From assembly GCA_002423895.1 (NCBI GenBank), contig DIOL01000019.1:62001-126000 (forward strand): 64,000 nt of DNA, written 5' to 3'. Positions 16,980 through 26,079 of the stretch are shown here, in pieces. The notes under the pieces are model-generated. The model had not been told where the DNA came from, searched no databases, and saw only the letters and a program-made list of their open reading frames with translations. How positions within the stretch are numbered: position 1 is the first letter of the stretch; each line of letters opens with the position of its first letter. The translations under genes were made by a program, and so were the position numbers. Origin of the DNA: Bacteroidales bacterium UBA5515 (GTDB lineage Bacteria; Bacteroidota; Bacteroidia; Bacteroidales; P3).

Positions 16980-18590
16980 ATGAAAAAGCTATTATTGATT
17001 TTATTGGCAATTGTTTTTGCATTTAACTTAAATATTCAAGCAGAAGACTTTTCTGTTGTATATAATGGAGATACTATTTATTATAATATCACCTCAAATG
17101 TTTCTCCTTATACTGTTGCAGTGACTTTTAGAGGAAGTGATTTATACTCTTATTCAAATGAATATAAAGAAAGTGTAATTATTCCTGATTCTGTGTTTTA
17201 TAATGCAAATTATTATTTAGTTACATCAATAGATGATTATACATTTTCTGGTTGTGATAGTTTAACTTCAATAAATATTCCAAACTCTATTACTAAAATT
17301 GGTAATGCTGCATTTGGAAATTGTGCTGGATTAACTTCAATAATTATTCCAAATTCTGTTATGTCAATTGGTAATCAAGTTTTTTCTCAATGTATAAATT
17401 TAACCTCAATAACAATTCCAAATTCTGTTACTTCAATTGGAGATAGTTTTTTTGCTTTTTGTGTTGGATTGACTTCAGTTAATATTCCTAATTCTGTTAC
17501 TTCTATTGGTGATTGGGCATTTAATGGATGTACTGGATTAACTTCAATTACAATACCTAATTCTGTTACTTCAATTGGTCGAGGAGCTTTTTGGGAATGT
17601 TCCAGTTTAAAATCTATAATATTACCTAACTCAGTAACTTCTATTGGAAATAGTGCTTTTCATGATTGTTCAAGTTTAAGTTCAATAACAATTCCAAGTT
17701 CAGTAACTTCTATTGGCAGTAGTGCTTTTGAAAATACTCCATGGTATAATTCAAAACCTGATGGATTAGTTTATATTAATAATGTATTATATTCATATAA
17801 AGGCATAATGCCAGAAAATACATCTATTAATATACAAGAAGGAACAAAAAGTATTGTTGGATTGGCTTTTTCAGGATGTAGTGGATTAACTTCAATTACT
17901 ATTCCTAACTCTGTAACATCAATAGGTGCTAACACTTTTATGGATTGCAATAGATTAACCTCGATAATTATCCCTGACTCTGTTACAAATATTGGTAGTG
18001 GTTTGTTTTGGGGTTGTAGTGAATTAACCTCTGTACAAATTCCAAATTCTGTTACTTTAATTAAAGATATGGCATTTTTCTATTGTGATAAATTAACTTC
18101 AATAACAATTCCAAGTAATGTTGATTCAATTGCTTTTTTGGCTTTTTGTAATTGTACTGGATTAACTTCAATAACTTGTTTAGCTGTTACACCACCAAGT
18201 TTAGGTATTGATGTTTTTCAAAATGTTGATAAATCAATTCCTCTTTATGTTCCTTCAAATTCTATACCATTATATCAAGCAGCAGACCAATGGCAAGACT
18301 TTAATATTCTTCCTTTAGCTTTAGATGATATTGAAAGTGATAATAAGATTGAAGTTTTAGTCTACCCTAACCCTGCTAAAGATATTGCAAAAATAAGGAT
18401 TGATAATTTAAACTCTAAGGCTGATATTATTGTTTTGAATATTTTGGGTAAAGAAGTTAAAAGAGAAGTTATTGCTAAAGAAACAAAAGAATTAGAGCTT
18501 AATATCAGCGATTTACCAAAAGGTATTTATAATATTTTAATTGTAATTGAAACCATAAATCAAACAAAGAAACTTATTATTGTGAAATAA
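16980..18590 (+). CDS. Secreted BspA-like LRR protein with T9SS sorting domain
   Basis: 536 residues, the longest LRR member. Signal peptide 1-21. About fourteen LRR_5 units lie between residues 75 and 410, with the same YINNVLYSYKGIMPENTS insert type as in the previous gene around 265-285. Near the end of the LRR region CLAVTPPSLGIDVFQNVDKS is shared with the first LRR gene (14364). The T9SS domain runs from VLVYPNPAKDIAKIRI to KKLIIVK. Differences in unit number among the three paralogues suggest growth by unequal recombination between near-identical repeats. Confidence 0.9.
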   Translation: MKKLLLILLAIVFAFNLNIQAEDFSVVYNGDTIYYNITSNVSPYTVAVTFRGSDLYSYSNEYKESVIIPDSVFYNANYYLVTSIDDYTFSGCDSLTSINIPNSITKIGNAAFGNCAGLTSIIIPNSVMSIGNQVFSQCINLTSITIPNSVTSIGDSFFAFCVGLTSVNIPNSVTSIGDWAFNGCTGLTSITIPNSVTSIGRGAFWECSSLKSIILPNSVTSIGNSAFHDCSSLSSITIPSSVTSIGSSAFENTPWYNSKPDGLVYINNVLYSYKGIMPENTSINIQEGTKSIVGLAFSGCSGLTSITIPNSVTSIGANTFMDCNRLTSIIIPDSVTNIGSGLFWGCSELTSVQIPNSVTLIKDMAFFYCDKLTSITIPSNVDSIAFLAFCNCTGLTSITCLAVTPPSLGIDVFQNVDKSIPLYVPSNSIPLYQAADQWQDFNILPLALDDIESDNKIEVLVYPNPAKDIAKIRIDNLNSKADIIVLNILGKEVKREVIAKETKELELNISDLPKGIYNILIVIETINQTKKLIIVK

Positions 18591-18622
18591 TCAGTCATAG
18601 TTAATTTAATAATGTAAATGAG

Positions 18623-18656
18623 AAAAGGTTATCTTTTATTAGATAGCCTTTTTCTT
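18623..18656 (+). terminator. Cassette terminator, copy 3
   Basis: AAAAGGTTATCT (18623-18634) pairs with AGATAGCCTTTT (18641-18652), followed by TCTTTTG. It ends the two-gene LRR transcript. Confidence 0.8.
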
Positions 18657-18741
18657 TTGTCCATAAAGGCTTGCGTAATATTTCCTATTTATCTTTTTTA
18701 AAAAAAAGTTATTTTTTTTAATCTTTTCACTTACTTTTTTA

Positions 18742-18749
18742 TAATTTTG
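18742..18749 (+). promoter_or_regulatory. -7 element of the first P-domain gene
   Basis: TAATTTTG 55 bp before the ATG at 18805, preceded by the shared TTTTCACTTACTTTTTT motif. Confidence 0.6.
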
Positions 18750-18804
18750 GGTGTTTATATATTTATAAATCGAGAAAAGTGTAATCATTAAAATCAAAAA
18801 TATT

Positions 18805-21363
18805 ATGAAGAAATTATTATTAGTTGTTTTTGCTTTTACAACTTTATTACCTTTAATTGGTAATTCACAGACTATTTATAAATTAGACACTGTTTTTAAT
18901 CATAGAACTGTTTTTAATTGTGATGCTATTTTAATAGATAATGGAGGAAGTTATTTAAATTACTCCAATTCTATTGATTATTGGACTTCGTTTTGTCCTT
19001 CTTATTCAAATAAGAGAATGAAGATTAATTTCAGTGATTTTGATATTCATCCAAGTGATAATGTTCAAATTTACTATGGAGTTGGGATAAATGGGAATGC
19101 TTATATAGAAAATCCTCAACAACCCTATTTCACTAATCAAGAACTTTTGGGAAAAGAGATTATGGTTCCATTAACTGATTCAAGTGGATGTTTAACTGTT
19201 CGTATTGTTAGCGATTCGGCTCTTAACTCCACTGGATTTAAAGCAAACATCACTTGCATTGATCGTTGCCAAACTCCAATTGCTGATTTGGATACCTTCT
19301 TTATCAAATACAGTGTTTATGACACCACAAATCAAGCTATGAATGTTTTTGTTGATAATGTTTATGATACCATTTACAACGTTATAGACAGTACTTTTAG
19401 AATAACACATTATAAGGCTGTTGATTTTTGTGAGGGTGATTCTATTGTTTTTGTTGCAAAACCTTTATTCCCTGAAAACAATGCTCCTTATACTCAAAAC
19501 ATTGGTTCTTGCATATTTAATTGGGATTTTGGCGATGGAACAACTAAAACTGTTTATGGCTCAAATATGGTTGGTCATAAGTTTACTCTATATAATGTTA
19601 ATATTGTCAGATTAGTTGTTACTGATACTAATCAAATGTGTAATAGCGTAAATAATTTGGAAATTAGAGCAAGAAAAAGCTTCAATCCAATTAGATCTAT
19701 GCTTGACACCATTAATCTTTGTTCAGGAAATACATTCAATTATTTGGTGGGTTATGGAAATAATTACCATTTACGTCTTTCCACAAATAGAATTGATAGG
19801 GCTTATGAATATGATAGCTTATCATTTATTCCTGATGGTCCTAATTGTTGGTTGCCTTGCTTAGAGGCTAAATTAAATATTTATGATTTTATTGAAGGTT
19901 CAACAATAAGAAGTGCAAATGATATTTTAAGTGTATGTTTGAATATTGAGCATTCTTTTGTTGGAGATTTAAATATGGAACTTATTTGTCCTAATGGTTC
20001 AAGCACTATTTTAAAACATTTTACTCAATCAGGTGGAGCATATCTTGGACAAGCTTTTGATCAAAGTAATGGTTGTAACCCGGATAATCCTCAAAATGCT
20101 GTAGGTATTGGCTGGAACTATTGTTTTTCTAATTATTTACTTAATGGTCAAAGAGGAGTTATTAACGGGAACACTATGGGCTCTCCTATTGACTCTTCTC
20201 ACATTGATATACAAAGTGGTTATTTCCAAACTCCTGTTCAAAATGCAACAAGTATGTCCAGTGGATGGGAAACTGTTGATTTGAATGGTTTTTCAAGCCT
20301 TATTGGATGTCCAATAAATGGTGATTGGACAATAAGAATATGTGATCATTGGGCAAGTGATAATGGATATTTATTCTCTTGGAATATTGAATTTGCTGAA
20401 AATGGTTCAATTGATTATCAAAACACTACAACTATCAGTAATGTTAATATGAGTGGTGCTTATGTTACCAGTCAATCAGATAGCGTATTTACAATAACAT
20501 CTCCTTTGGAAATTGATCCAAATATATCTAATATTTACACTGTCAATATAGTTGACAATATTGGTTGTGCTTGGGATACTTCATTATATTTAAACTTAGT
20601 TCAAACTCCAATTGTAAATCTTGGTAACGATACTTCAGTTTTTGAACCAACAATTATTTATGCTCCAATAAGTTTGGTCGATCAATACACCTATTTCTGG
20701 CAACCTACTCATCAAACTAATGCACAAACAACTACTCCTGATATTTTGGATTGTGATTCTATTATTAATTATTCTGTTCAAGTATTTAATTTAAAACCTT
20801 ATATAACCTGCTCTGGATATGATGATATAACTGTTACAATTAACCCTACTCCTACTGTTCCTGTAAATATTGATGCTCAAATTAATATACCTCAAAACAA
20901 TATTATTCTTACCTGGGAATCTCAAGCTATGAAATATGATATTTATAGAAATGATGTTTATTATTCAACTACCACTTATCCTATATATATTGATCCAAAT
21001 GTTGTTCAGGGTGAAGACTACTGTTATAAAGTTATGGCAATTAACAATTCTTGCGAAAGTGAGTTCAGTGAAACTTTATGCAAAAACTTTATTGGACTTA
21101 ACTCAATTAGCAAAAATGAGCCATTGATTACTCTTTATCCTAATCCTGCAAAAAGTACAACTACTTTAAAAATTGAAGGTTTGGAAGATATGGCTAATGT
21201 TTCAATCTATGATATTAGTGGTAGAATGATTAAGCAATTGAAACTTTACCCTGATCAAAAAGAATTGGAGATAGACCTTAATAATCTTTCTGATGGGGTT
21301 TATAATATTAGAATTGAGAATAATGATTTCAATAAAGTAAAGAAACTTGTTATTGCAAAATAA
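18805..21363 (+). CDS. Secreted multidomain protein (CUB-like, PKD, P-domain) with T9SS sorting domain
   Basis: 852 residues. Signal peptide 1-21. Domains in order: CUB-like region (about 40-152; DNGGSYLNYSNSIDYW start and GCLTVRIVSDSALNSTGF end), a PKD-type segment (CIFNWDFGDGTTKTV, about 240-255), a proprotein-convertase P-domain-like region (about 370-535; IEHSFVGDLNMELICPNGSS and GDWTIRICDHWASDNGY), an FN3-like stretch (KYDIYRNDVYYSTTTYPIY near 710), and a T9SS sorting domain from LYPNPAKSTTTLKIEG to KKLVIAK. No protease catalytic domain is present. It is a likely surface or secreted binding protein, paralogous to the next gene. Confidence 0.85.
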   Translation: MKKLLLVVFAFTTLLPLIGNSQTIYKLDTVFNHRTVFNCDAILIDNGGSYLNYSNSIDYWTSFCPSYSNKRMKINFSDFDIHPSDNVQIYYGVGINGNAYIENPQQPYFTNQELLGKEIMVPLTDSSGCLTVRIVSDSALNSTGFKANITCIDRCQTPIADLDTFFIKYSVYDTTNQAMNVFVDNVYDTIYNVIDSTFRITHYKAVDFCEGDSIVFVAKPLFPENNAPYTQNIGSCIFNWDFGDGTTKTVYGSNMVGHKFTLYNVNIVRLVVTDTNQMCNSVNNLEIRARKSFNPIRSMLDTINLCSGNTFNYLVGYGNNYHLRLSTNRIDRAYEYDSLSFIPDGPNCWLPCLEAKLNIYDFIEGSTIRSANDILSVCLNIEHSFVGDLNMELICPNGSSTILKHFTQSGGAYLGQAFDQSNGCNPDNPQNAVGIGWNYCFSNYLLNGQRGVINGNTMGSPIDSSHIDIQSGYFQTPVQNATSMSSGWETVDLNGFSSLIGCPINGDWTIRICDHWASDNGYLFSWNIEFAENGSIDYQNTTTISNVNMSGAYVTSQSDSVFTITSPLEIDPNISNIYTVNIVDNIGCAWDTSLYLNLVQTPIVNLGNDTSVFEPTIIYAPISLVDQYTYFWQPTHQTNAQTTTPDILDCDSIINYSVQVFNLKPYITCSGYDDITVTINPTPTVPVNIDAQINIPQNNIILTWESQAMKYDIYRNDVYYSTTTYPIYIDPNVVQGEDYCYKVMAINNSCESEFSETLCKNFIGLNSISKNEPLITLYPNPAKSTTTLKIEGLEDMANVSIYDISGRMIKQLKLYPDQKELEIDLNNLSDGVYNIRIENNDFNKVKKLVIAK

Positions 21364-21399
21364 TTAGTCGTAATTTTTTCTGTTTTGTTGATTTTGAAT

Positions 21400-21430
21400 A
21401 AAGGTTATCTTTAATGGATAACCTTTTCCT
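21400..21430 (+). terminator. Cassette terminator, copy 4
   Basis: AAAGGTTATC (21400-21409) and GATAACCTTT (21417-21426) form a perfect 10-bp stem, followed by TCCTTTT. Confidence 0.85.
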
Positions 21431-21514
21431 TTTATAATCAAAGTGTTTAAGTATTATTTCCAATATATGTTTTATAAAAATATATTTTTTAATTTCTTTT
21501 CACTTACTTTTTTG

Positions 21515-21522
21515 TATTTTTG
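21515..21522 (+). promoter_or_regulatory. -7 element of the second P-domain gene
   Basis: TATTTTTG 59 bp before the ATG at 21582, preceded by CTTTTCACTTACTTTTTT as in the sister cassettes. Confidence 0.6.
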
Positions 21523-21581
21523 GTTGTTAATAAAGTTATTAAGTAGCAAATTAATTTGTAATCACCAAAAACCAGCATATT

Positions 21582-24125
21582 ATGAAAAAATTATTATTAT
21601 CTGTTTTTGCTTTTGCATGTTTTTTCCCATTCATCGGCAATTCCCAAACCGTTTACAAGTTAGACACTATTTACAATAAAAGAACTGTTTTCAGTTGTGG
21701 TTCATATTTAGTTGATAATGGAGGAAGCTATCTAAATTACTCCGATAATACTGATTACTGGATTGCTTTCTGTCCAAACTATTCAAATAGGAGAATGAAG
21801 GTTAACTTCCTTAAATTTGATATTCATCCAAGCGACAGAATTGAACTTTATTTTGGAGTGGGTATTAATGGAACAGCTTATGTTGAAAATCCTGAACAGC
21901 CCTATTTTACCAGTAATGAACTTCTGGGAAAGGAAATTATGGTTCCTTTAACTGATACAACTGGCTGTATGACAGTTCGCATTGTAAGTGATTCTACCTT
22001 AACTTCAAGTGGTTTTAAATCATACTTTACCTGCATTGACAAATGTCAAATCCCAGTTGCTGCCTTGGATACTTTCTTTACAAAATATAATGCTGCCGGT
22101 CAGGCTTCTAATGTTCCAGTAAAGGATATTTATGATACGGTTTATGATTATACTGGCAGTAATTATACAGTAAATAATTATAAGGCAATAGATTTTTGTG
22201 ATGGAGATTCAATTGTTTTAATTGCTCAGCCTCAGTTCCCTGACAACAATCTTCCTTATCCTCAAAGCATAAGCTCCTGCATATTTAACTGGAATCTGGG
22301 TGATGGAACTGTTGAAACTGTTGTTGGCTCAAATATAATTGGTCACAAGTACAGAAACAATATCAGTTTTGTTGAGCTTAAAATAACTGATATTAACCAG
22401 ATGTGTCAAAGCACAAATAATTTAAAAATAATAACAAGAAAAAGCACTAATCCAGTCAGATCAATGCTTGACACTCTGAATATCTGTTCTGGAACTACAT
22501 TTAACTATAATTTAGGTTATAGCAGCAATAACAATTTAAGACTATATTCAAGCCATAATAATAATCCATTCAGATATGACAGTATTACTTTTATTCCTGA
22601 TGGACCAGTTTGCACAATTCCTTGCCTGGAAGCTAAAATAAATGTAGATGCATTTCCTTCAGGTTCAGTAATTACAAATGTGTCTGATATTTTAAGTGTT
22701 TGTATAAATATAGAACATTCATTTGTTGGGGATTTAAGCATAGAACTTGTTTGTCCTAATAGTACAAGTGCTGTATTAAAACATTTCACAAATTCAGGTG
22801 GTGCATATCTTGGTCAACCAATTGATGGCACTGGAAATAGTTGCTATCCTGAAATGAATCCTCCTGGTATTGGTTGGAACTATTGTTTTTCAAATCAATT
22901 GCTTGATGGTCAAAGAGGTGTTATAAATGGAAACAATATGGGCTCCCCTGTTGATTCAACTCATATTTTAGAAGGGACAGGTTATTTTCAAACTCCAAAT
23001 CAGTCAGCAACTTCAATGGCTTATGGATGGGAAACAGTTGATTTGAACGGATTTACTAATCTAATTGGCTGTCCATTAAATGGTGAATGGGAAATAAGGA
23101 TATGTGACTATTGGGGAATTGATAATGGATATATATTTTCATGGAATTTGGAATTTAATACTGGTGGTTCAATAAGTAATCAAAATACTCCAGAAGTTAA
23201 TACTGTTACAATGAATGGTGCTTATGTAATTAATCAACAAGATAGTGCTTTTACAATTTCAACTCCTATAGTAAATGACTCAAATGTTTCAAACAGATAT
23301 AAGATTAATTTAATTGATAATTTTGGTTGTGCATGGGATACTTCATTCTATTTAAATATACTTCAAACTCCAATTGTTAATCTTGGTAATGATACTGCAA
23401 TTTTTGATCCAATAACTCTTTATGCTCCAACAAGTACTGTGGATAATTATTCATACGTTTGGCGACCAAATTTAGATTCTAATTCAAGTTTTACAACTCC
23501 AAATATTTTGACTTGTGACTCGATAATGCTTTATGCTGTTGAAGTATTTAACACATACCAACAAACTAATTGCTATGGATACGATTATATTCAAATTACT
23601 TTTAACCCTACTCCTGCTGTTCCAATAATAACTGATGCTCAAATTAATATTTCTGAAAACAATATTATTCTTTCTTGGGAATCAGAAGCATTAAAATATG
23701 ATATTTACAGAAATGAAACTTATATTGCAACCACAACAGTTCCAATCTATGTTGACCCAAATGTTGTTCAAGGTGAAAACTATTGTTACAGGATTAAAGC
23801 AATTAACAATTCTTGCGAAAGTGAATTCAGTGAAACTTTATGCAAAAACTTTATTGGACTTAACTCAATTAGCAAAAATGAACCATTGATTACACTTTAT
23901 CCTAATCCTGCAAAAAGTACAACAACACTTAAAGTAGAAGGATTGGAAGATATGGCTAATGTTTCTCTTTACGACCTAAGTGGTAGAATGATTAAACAAT
24001 TGAAACTATATCCTGATCAAAAAGAATTGAAAATAGATCTTAATAATCTTTCTGATGGGGTTTATAATATTAGAATTGAAAATAATGATTTCAATAAAGT
24101 AAAGAAACTTGTTATTGCAAAATAA
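21582..24125 (+). CDS. Secreted multidomain protein (CUB-like, PKD, P-domain) with T9SS sorting domain
   Basis: 847 residues, full-length paralogue of the preceding gene with the same order of signal peptide, CUB-like, PKD, P-domain-like, FN3-like and T9SS sorting domains. The PKD segment reads CIFNWNLGDGTVET and the P-domain DLSIELVCPNSTSAVLKHF and GEWEIRICDYWGIDNGY. Similarity is moderate over most of the length, but the last 85 or so residues (from NSCESEFSETLC on) are nearly identical to the paralogue, including at DNA level, which points to recent gene conversion of the sorting-domain end. Function beyond secretion and probable binding cannot be stated. Confidence 0.85.
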   Translation: MKKLLLSVFAFACFFPFIGNSQTVYKLDTIYNKRTVFSCGSYLVDNGGSYLNYSDNTDYWIAFCPNYSNRRMKVNFLKFDIHPSDRIELYFGVGINGTAYVENPEQPYFTSNELLGKEIMVPLTDTTGCMTVRIVSDSTLTSSGFKSYFTCIDKCQIPVAALDTFFTKYNAAGQASNVPVKDIYDTVYDYTGSNYTVNNYKAIDFCDGDSIVLIAQPQFPDNNLPYPQSISSCIFNWNLGDGTVETVVGSNIIGHKYRNNISFVELKITDINQMCQSTNNLKIITRKSTNPVRSMLDTLNICSGTTFNYNLGYSSNNNLRLYSSHNNNPFRYDSITFIPDGPVCTIPCLEAKINVDAFPSGSVITNVSDILSVCINIEHSFVGDLSIELVCPNSTSAVLKHFTNSGGAYLGQPIDGTGNSCYPEMNPPGIGWNYCFSNQLLDGQRGVINGNNMGSPVDSTHILEGTGYFQTPNQSATSMAYGWETVDLNGFTNLIGCPLNGEWEIRICDYWGIDNGYIFSWNLEFNTGGSISNQNTPEVNTVTMNGAYVINQQDSAFTISTPIVNDSNVSNRYKINLIDNFGCAWDTSFYLNILQTPIVNLGNDTAIFDPITLYAPTSTVDNYSYVWRPNLDSNSSFTTPNILTCDSIMLYAVEVFNTYQQTNCYGYDYIQITFNPTPAVPIITDAQINISENNIILSWESEALKYDIYRNETYIATTTVPIYVDPNVVQGENYCYRIKAINNSCESEFSETLCKNFIGLNSISKNEPLITLYPNPAKSTTTLKVEGLEDMANVSLYDLSGRMIKQLKLYPDQKELKIDLNNLSDGVYNIRIENNDFNKVKKLVIAK

Positions 24126-24162
24126 TTAGTCGTAATTTTTTCCTGTTTTGTTGATTTTGAAT

Positions 24163-24193
24163 AAAGGTTATCTTTAAAGGATAACCTTTTTCT
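24163..24193 (+). terminator. Cassette terminator, copy 5
   Basis: AAAGGTTATC (24163-24172) and GATAACCTTT (24180-24189) form a perfect stem, followed by TTCTTTTG. Confidence 0.85.
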
Positions 24194-24442
24194 TTTGCTA
24201 TAAAGGATTCAATATTATTAGGAATTAAAATTAAAATCCCCAAAGGTAAAAAAGACCAATTGTTGCAAAATAAAAATTAGCCCGAGTAATATACTTATTC
24301 TCAAGTAGGTTATAGCTTATTTATTAGAAATTATTTCATATTTTTCTCTTCATATCTTATTATTTTAGTGGAAGTTAATTATTTTCAAGATTTGTGATTG
24401 CATTTTTTTGTCTTAAAAATAGTTATTGCATTATTTTTTTTG

Positions 24443-24498
24443 TAATATTGCACTCATACTTAGGGGCTTAAAATGGAGTTCACACCTAAGTCTTTTTT
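24443..24498 (+). promoter_or_regulatory. Possible promoter followed by an attenuator-like hairpin
   Basis: TAATATTG (24443-24450, one mismatch to TAnnTTTG) is followed at the expected start point by a hairpin: ACTTAGG (24458-24464) pairs with CCTAAGT (24485-24491) and is followed by CTTTTTT. The gene at 24563 starts 65 bp later. A stem plus T-run directly after a promoter looks like a premature terminator, or a short RNA. The rest of the 437-bp gap 24126-24562 is the cassette terminator and AT-rich sequence with nothing recognisable. Confidence 0.4.
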
Positions 24499-24562
24499 AA
24501 TAATATATAGAACTCTGAATAATAAAGCTGCAGGCAACAGTTGAAATACTGCCAGAAATAAG

Positions 24563-25591
24563 ATGAATGCAAAACTATTACAACTTTTAAAAAAACTGCA
24601 CATCTATATTTTCATTGTGGCGGTTGGAGCAGTTGGTGTTTATTCTTGTACAGATGAAGAAGATCCAATTGTTAAACCTGCAGCACCAGTACTAAGCAAT
24701 TACTTTGCTATTCAAAATTCAACTGTTGCTCAAGGAACTATTCCTTCAAATCCAAGTGGAGTAAGTTTAGGTGAAGTGGTTATTAACAGTACTGCTATTG
24801 CTGGAGGTTCCTCTCATATTACTATAACAAGTGATAACAATATCCAAAAATTATATGTAAGCATTAAAGGTTCAAATCAGTATTATACAATCACTCCTAA
24901 TCAAACTAAGAGTAATGTTTATGAATTTATTATTCTTTTAAGCCAATACCTTAATCAAAATTTTGAAATTCAAATTTCTGCTCTTTTAGGAGATGGATCA
25001 ACTACTTCTCTTTATTCAAATCCAATTATTTACCATACAGCTGGTACTGGTGGTACTGGTGGATTGCAAGTTAGCCTTTCTTTCAACAATGAAAAAGACG
25101 TTGACTTATATGTTATACAACCTGATGGTACAATAATTTTTTATGGTAATAAGGGAGGTCATGTTTATGATTCAGTTTCTCAACAATATGTTTACTATTG
25201 GGGATTGGATTTAGACTCAAATCCTGCTTGTAATATTGATAGTATCAACAATGAAAATGTTTTCTATCCTGACTCTCTTGTTCAAACAGGAACTTATCAA
25301 GTTTGGATAAATATGTATAAGAATTGCGATACTTCAATTGCTACTACTTGTGTAGTTACTGCAAATTATGCTTCTCAATTAATTACTCCAACTTTTGGTG
25401 TTAATCCTTCAACTCATATTTTCCCTATTGGTGAACCAACCAATCAAATAGGAAGTGATACAACTGGAGCTGTTAAGATTATGGAATTTAATATTACTAA
25501 TAGTTCATCAACTGGAAGTAAGAAAATTTACAAACCTTATTTAACAGAATCAGCAAGAATGAAACTTGATATGGCTCGTAGGAGAAGATAG
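24563..25591 (+). CDS. Lipoprotein with a YfaP/DUF2135-like segment
   Basis: 342 residues. A hydrophobic N-terminal segment ends in a lipobox-like VYSC (about 26-29) followed by TDEEDP, so it is probably a lipoprotein. The C-terminal half contains NEKDVDLYVIQPDGTIIFYG, a WGLDLDSNPACN stretch and GTYQVWINMYKNC, resembling the YfaP/DUF2135 pattern (DVDLYV.DPDG…G.LDVD…PGTY.V.V). A Gly/Thr linker (TGGTGG) precedes that part. The end is strongly basic (ARMKLDMARRRR). No sorting domain. Function unknown. It is single-copy here and separated from the T9SS array by a terminator. Confidence 0.7.
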   Translation: MNAKLLQLLKKLHIYIFIVAVGAVGVYSCTDEEDPIVKPAAPVLSNYFAIQNSTVAQGTIPSNPSGVSLGEVVINSTAIAGGSSHITITSDNNIQKLYVSIKGSNQYYTITPNQTKSNVYEFIILLSQYLNQNFEIQISALLGDGSTTSLYSNPIIYHTAGTGGTGGLQVSLSFNNEKDVDLYVIQPDGTIIFYGNKGGHVYDSVSQQYVYYWGLDLDSNPACNIDSINNENVFYPDSLVQTGTYQVWINMYKNCDTSIATTCVVTANYASQLITPTFGVNPSTHIFPIGEPTNQIGSDTTGAVKIMEFNITNSSSTGSKKIYKPYLTESARMKLDMARRRR

Positions 25592-25660
25592 TTAAATAGT
25601 ATCATTCTAAAAATCCAAAATCACATTGTAAATCAATTAGGATTTTAGACTTAAAAGAAA

Positions 25661-25700
25661 AGGTAAAGTGTTTATGATTAAAACATTTTACCTTTTTTTT
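25661..25700 (+). terminator. Rho-independent terminator
   Basis: AGGTAAAGTGTTT (25661-25673) pairs with AAACATTTTACCT (25681-25693) around a 7-base loop, followed by eight T. It ends the lipoprotein transcript. Confidence 0.85.
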
Positions 25701-25718
25701 GTTTATATATACTCAATG

Positions 25719-25803
25719 AAACTTTGTTTTAATCAAATAGAATCAAGTTTTAATTTACTGAAATAAGGTTTTAATTTACTGAAATAAGGTTTCACTCTTC
25801 ACT
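25719..25803. repeat. Array B: 21-22-bp periodic intergenic repeat
   Basis: Units start at 25719, 25741, 25762 and 25783 (steps of 22, 21, 21). The two best contain GTTTTAATTTACTGA with AATCAA or AATAAG before it. The ends carry TGAAACTTT and AAGGTTTCA, roughly inverted. Lies in the 488-bp gap 25592-26079 between convergent genes, together with a terminator, array C and a 9-bp repeat hairpin. Its ATTTACTGAAA part recurs in array F at 45282. Confidence 0.8.
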
Positions 25804-25825
25804 AATCACTCTCCCCAAAAAATAT

Positions 25826-25945
25826 CAATCATAAAGAAAAATATAAGGGACATATACAAAAATATAAGGGACATATTTACAAATATAAGGGAGATAAATA
25901 AAAATATAAGGGATATATTTTCAATTATGATTGTGTTTTTTTGAA
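25826..25945. repeat. Array C: four exact 21-bp units with inverted flanks
   Basis: AATATAAGGG begins at 25840, 25861, 25882 and 25903, exactly 21 bp apart. The array is bounded on the left by ATCAATCATAA (25826-25834 region) and on the right by TTATGATTG (25925-25933), an inverted pair that also extends into GAAAAATATA/TATATTTTC. The right flank TTTTCAATTATGATTG (25918-25933), then two bases, then TTTTTTTGAA, is also found next to array E at 37927. Confidence 0.85.
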
Positions 25946-25982
25946 AGTTTAGTTATTTAGGTGTTTTTTCGTTTAGATATTT

Positions 25983-26018
25983 AAGGGCATTAAAGTCTTT
26001 AAAGTCTTTAATGCCCTT
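25983..26018. terminator. 9-bp periodic hairpin, probable terminator
   Basis: AAGGGCATTAAAG (25983-25995) and CTTTAATGCCCTT (26006-26018) form a perfect 13-bp stem followed on the plus strand by ATTTTATTTT. The sequence is also four 9-mers (AAGGGCATT, AAAGTCTTT twice, AATGCCCTT), like the tract at 8563. Placed between convergent genes. Confidence 0.65.
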
Positions 26019-26079
26019 ATTTTATTTTACCGCAAACTAAGTTTTATTATTTGACAATAAGTATTAATTCAAAACTTAA

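Noticed and set aside
14364..18590. Internal LRR repeats as a DNA-level tandem repeat element
   Set aside because: The periodicity is explained by the roughly 23-residue LRR_5 protein units and keeps the reading frame; it is not a separate DNA element.
25840..25923. CRISPR array
   Set aside because: The units abut or nearly abut with a 21-bp period; there are no 25-40-bp unique spacers and no cas genes. The same holds for the other 21-22-bp arrays.
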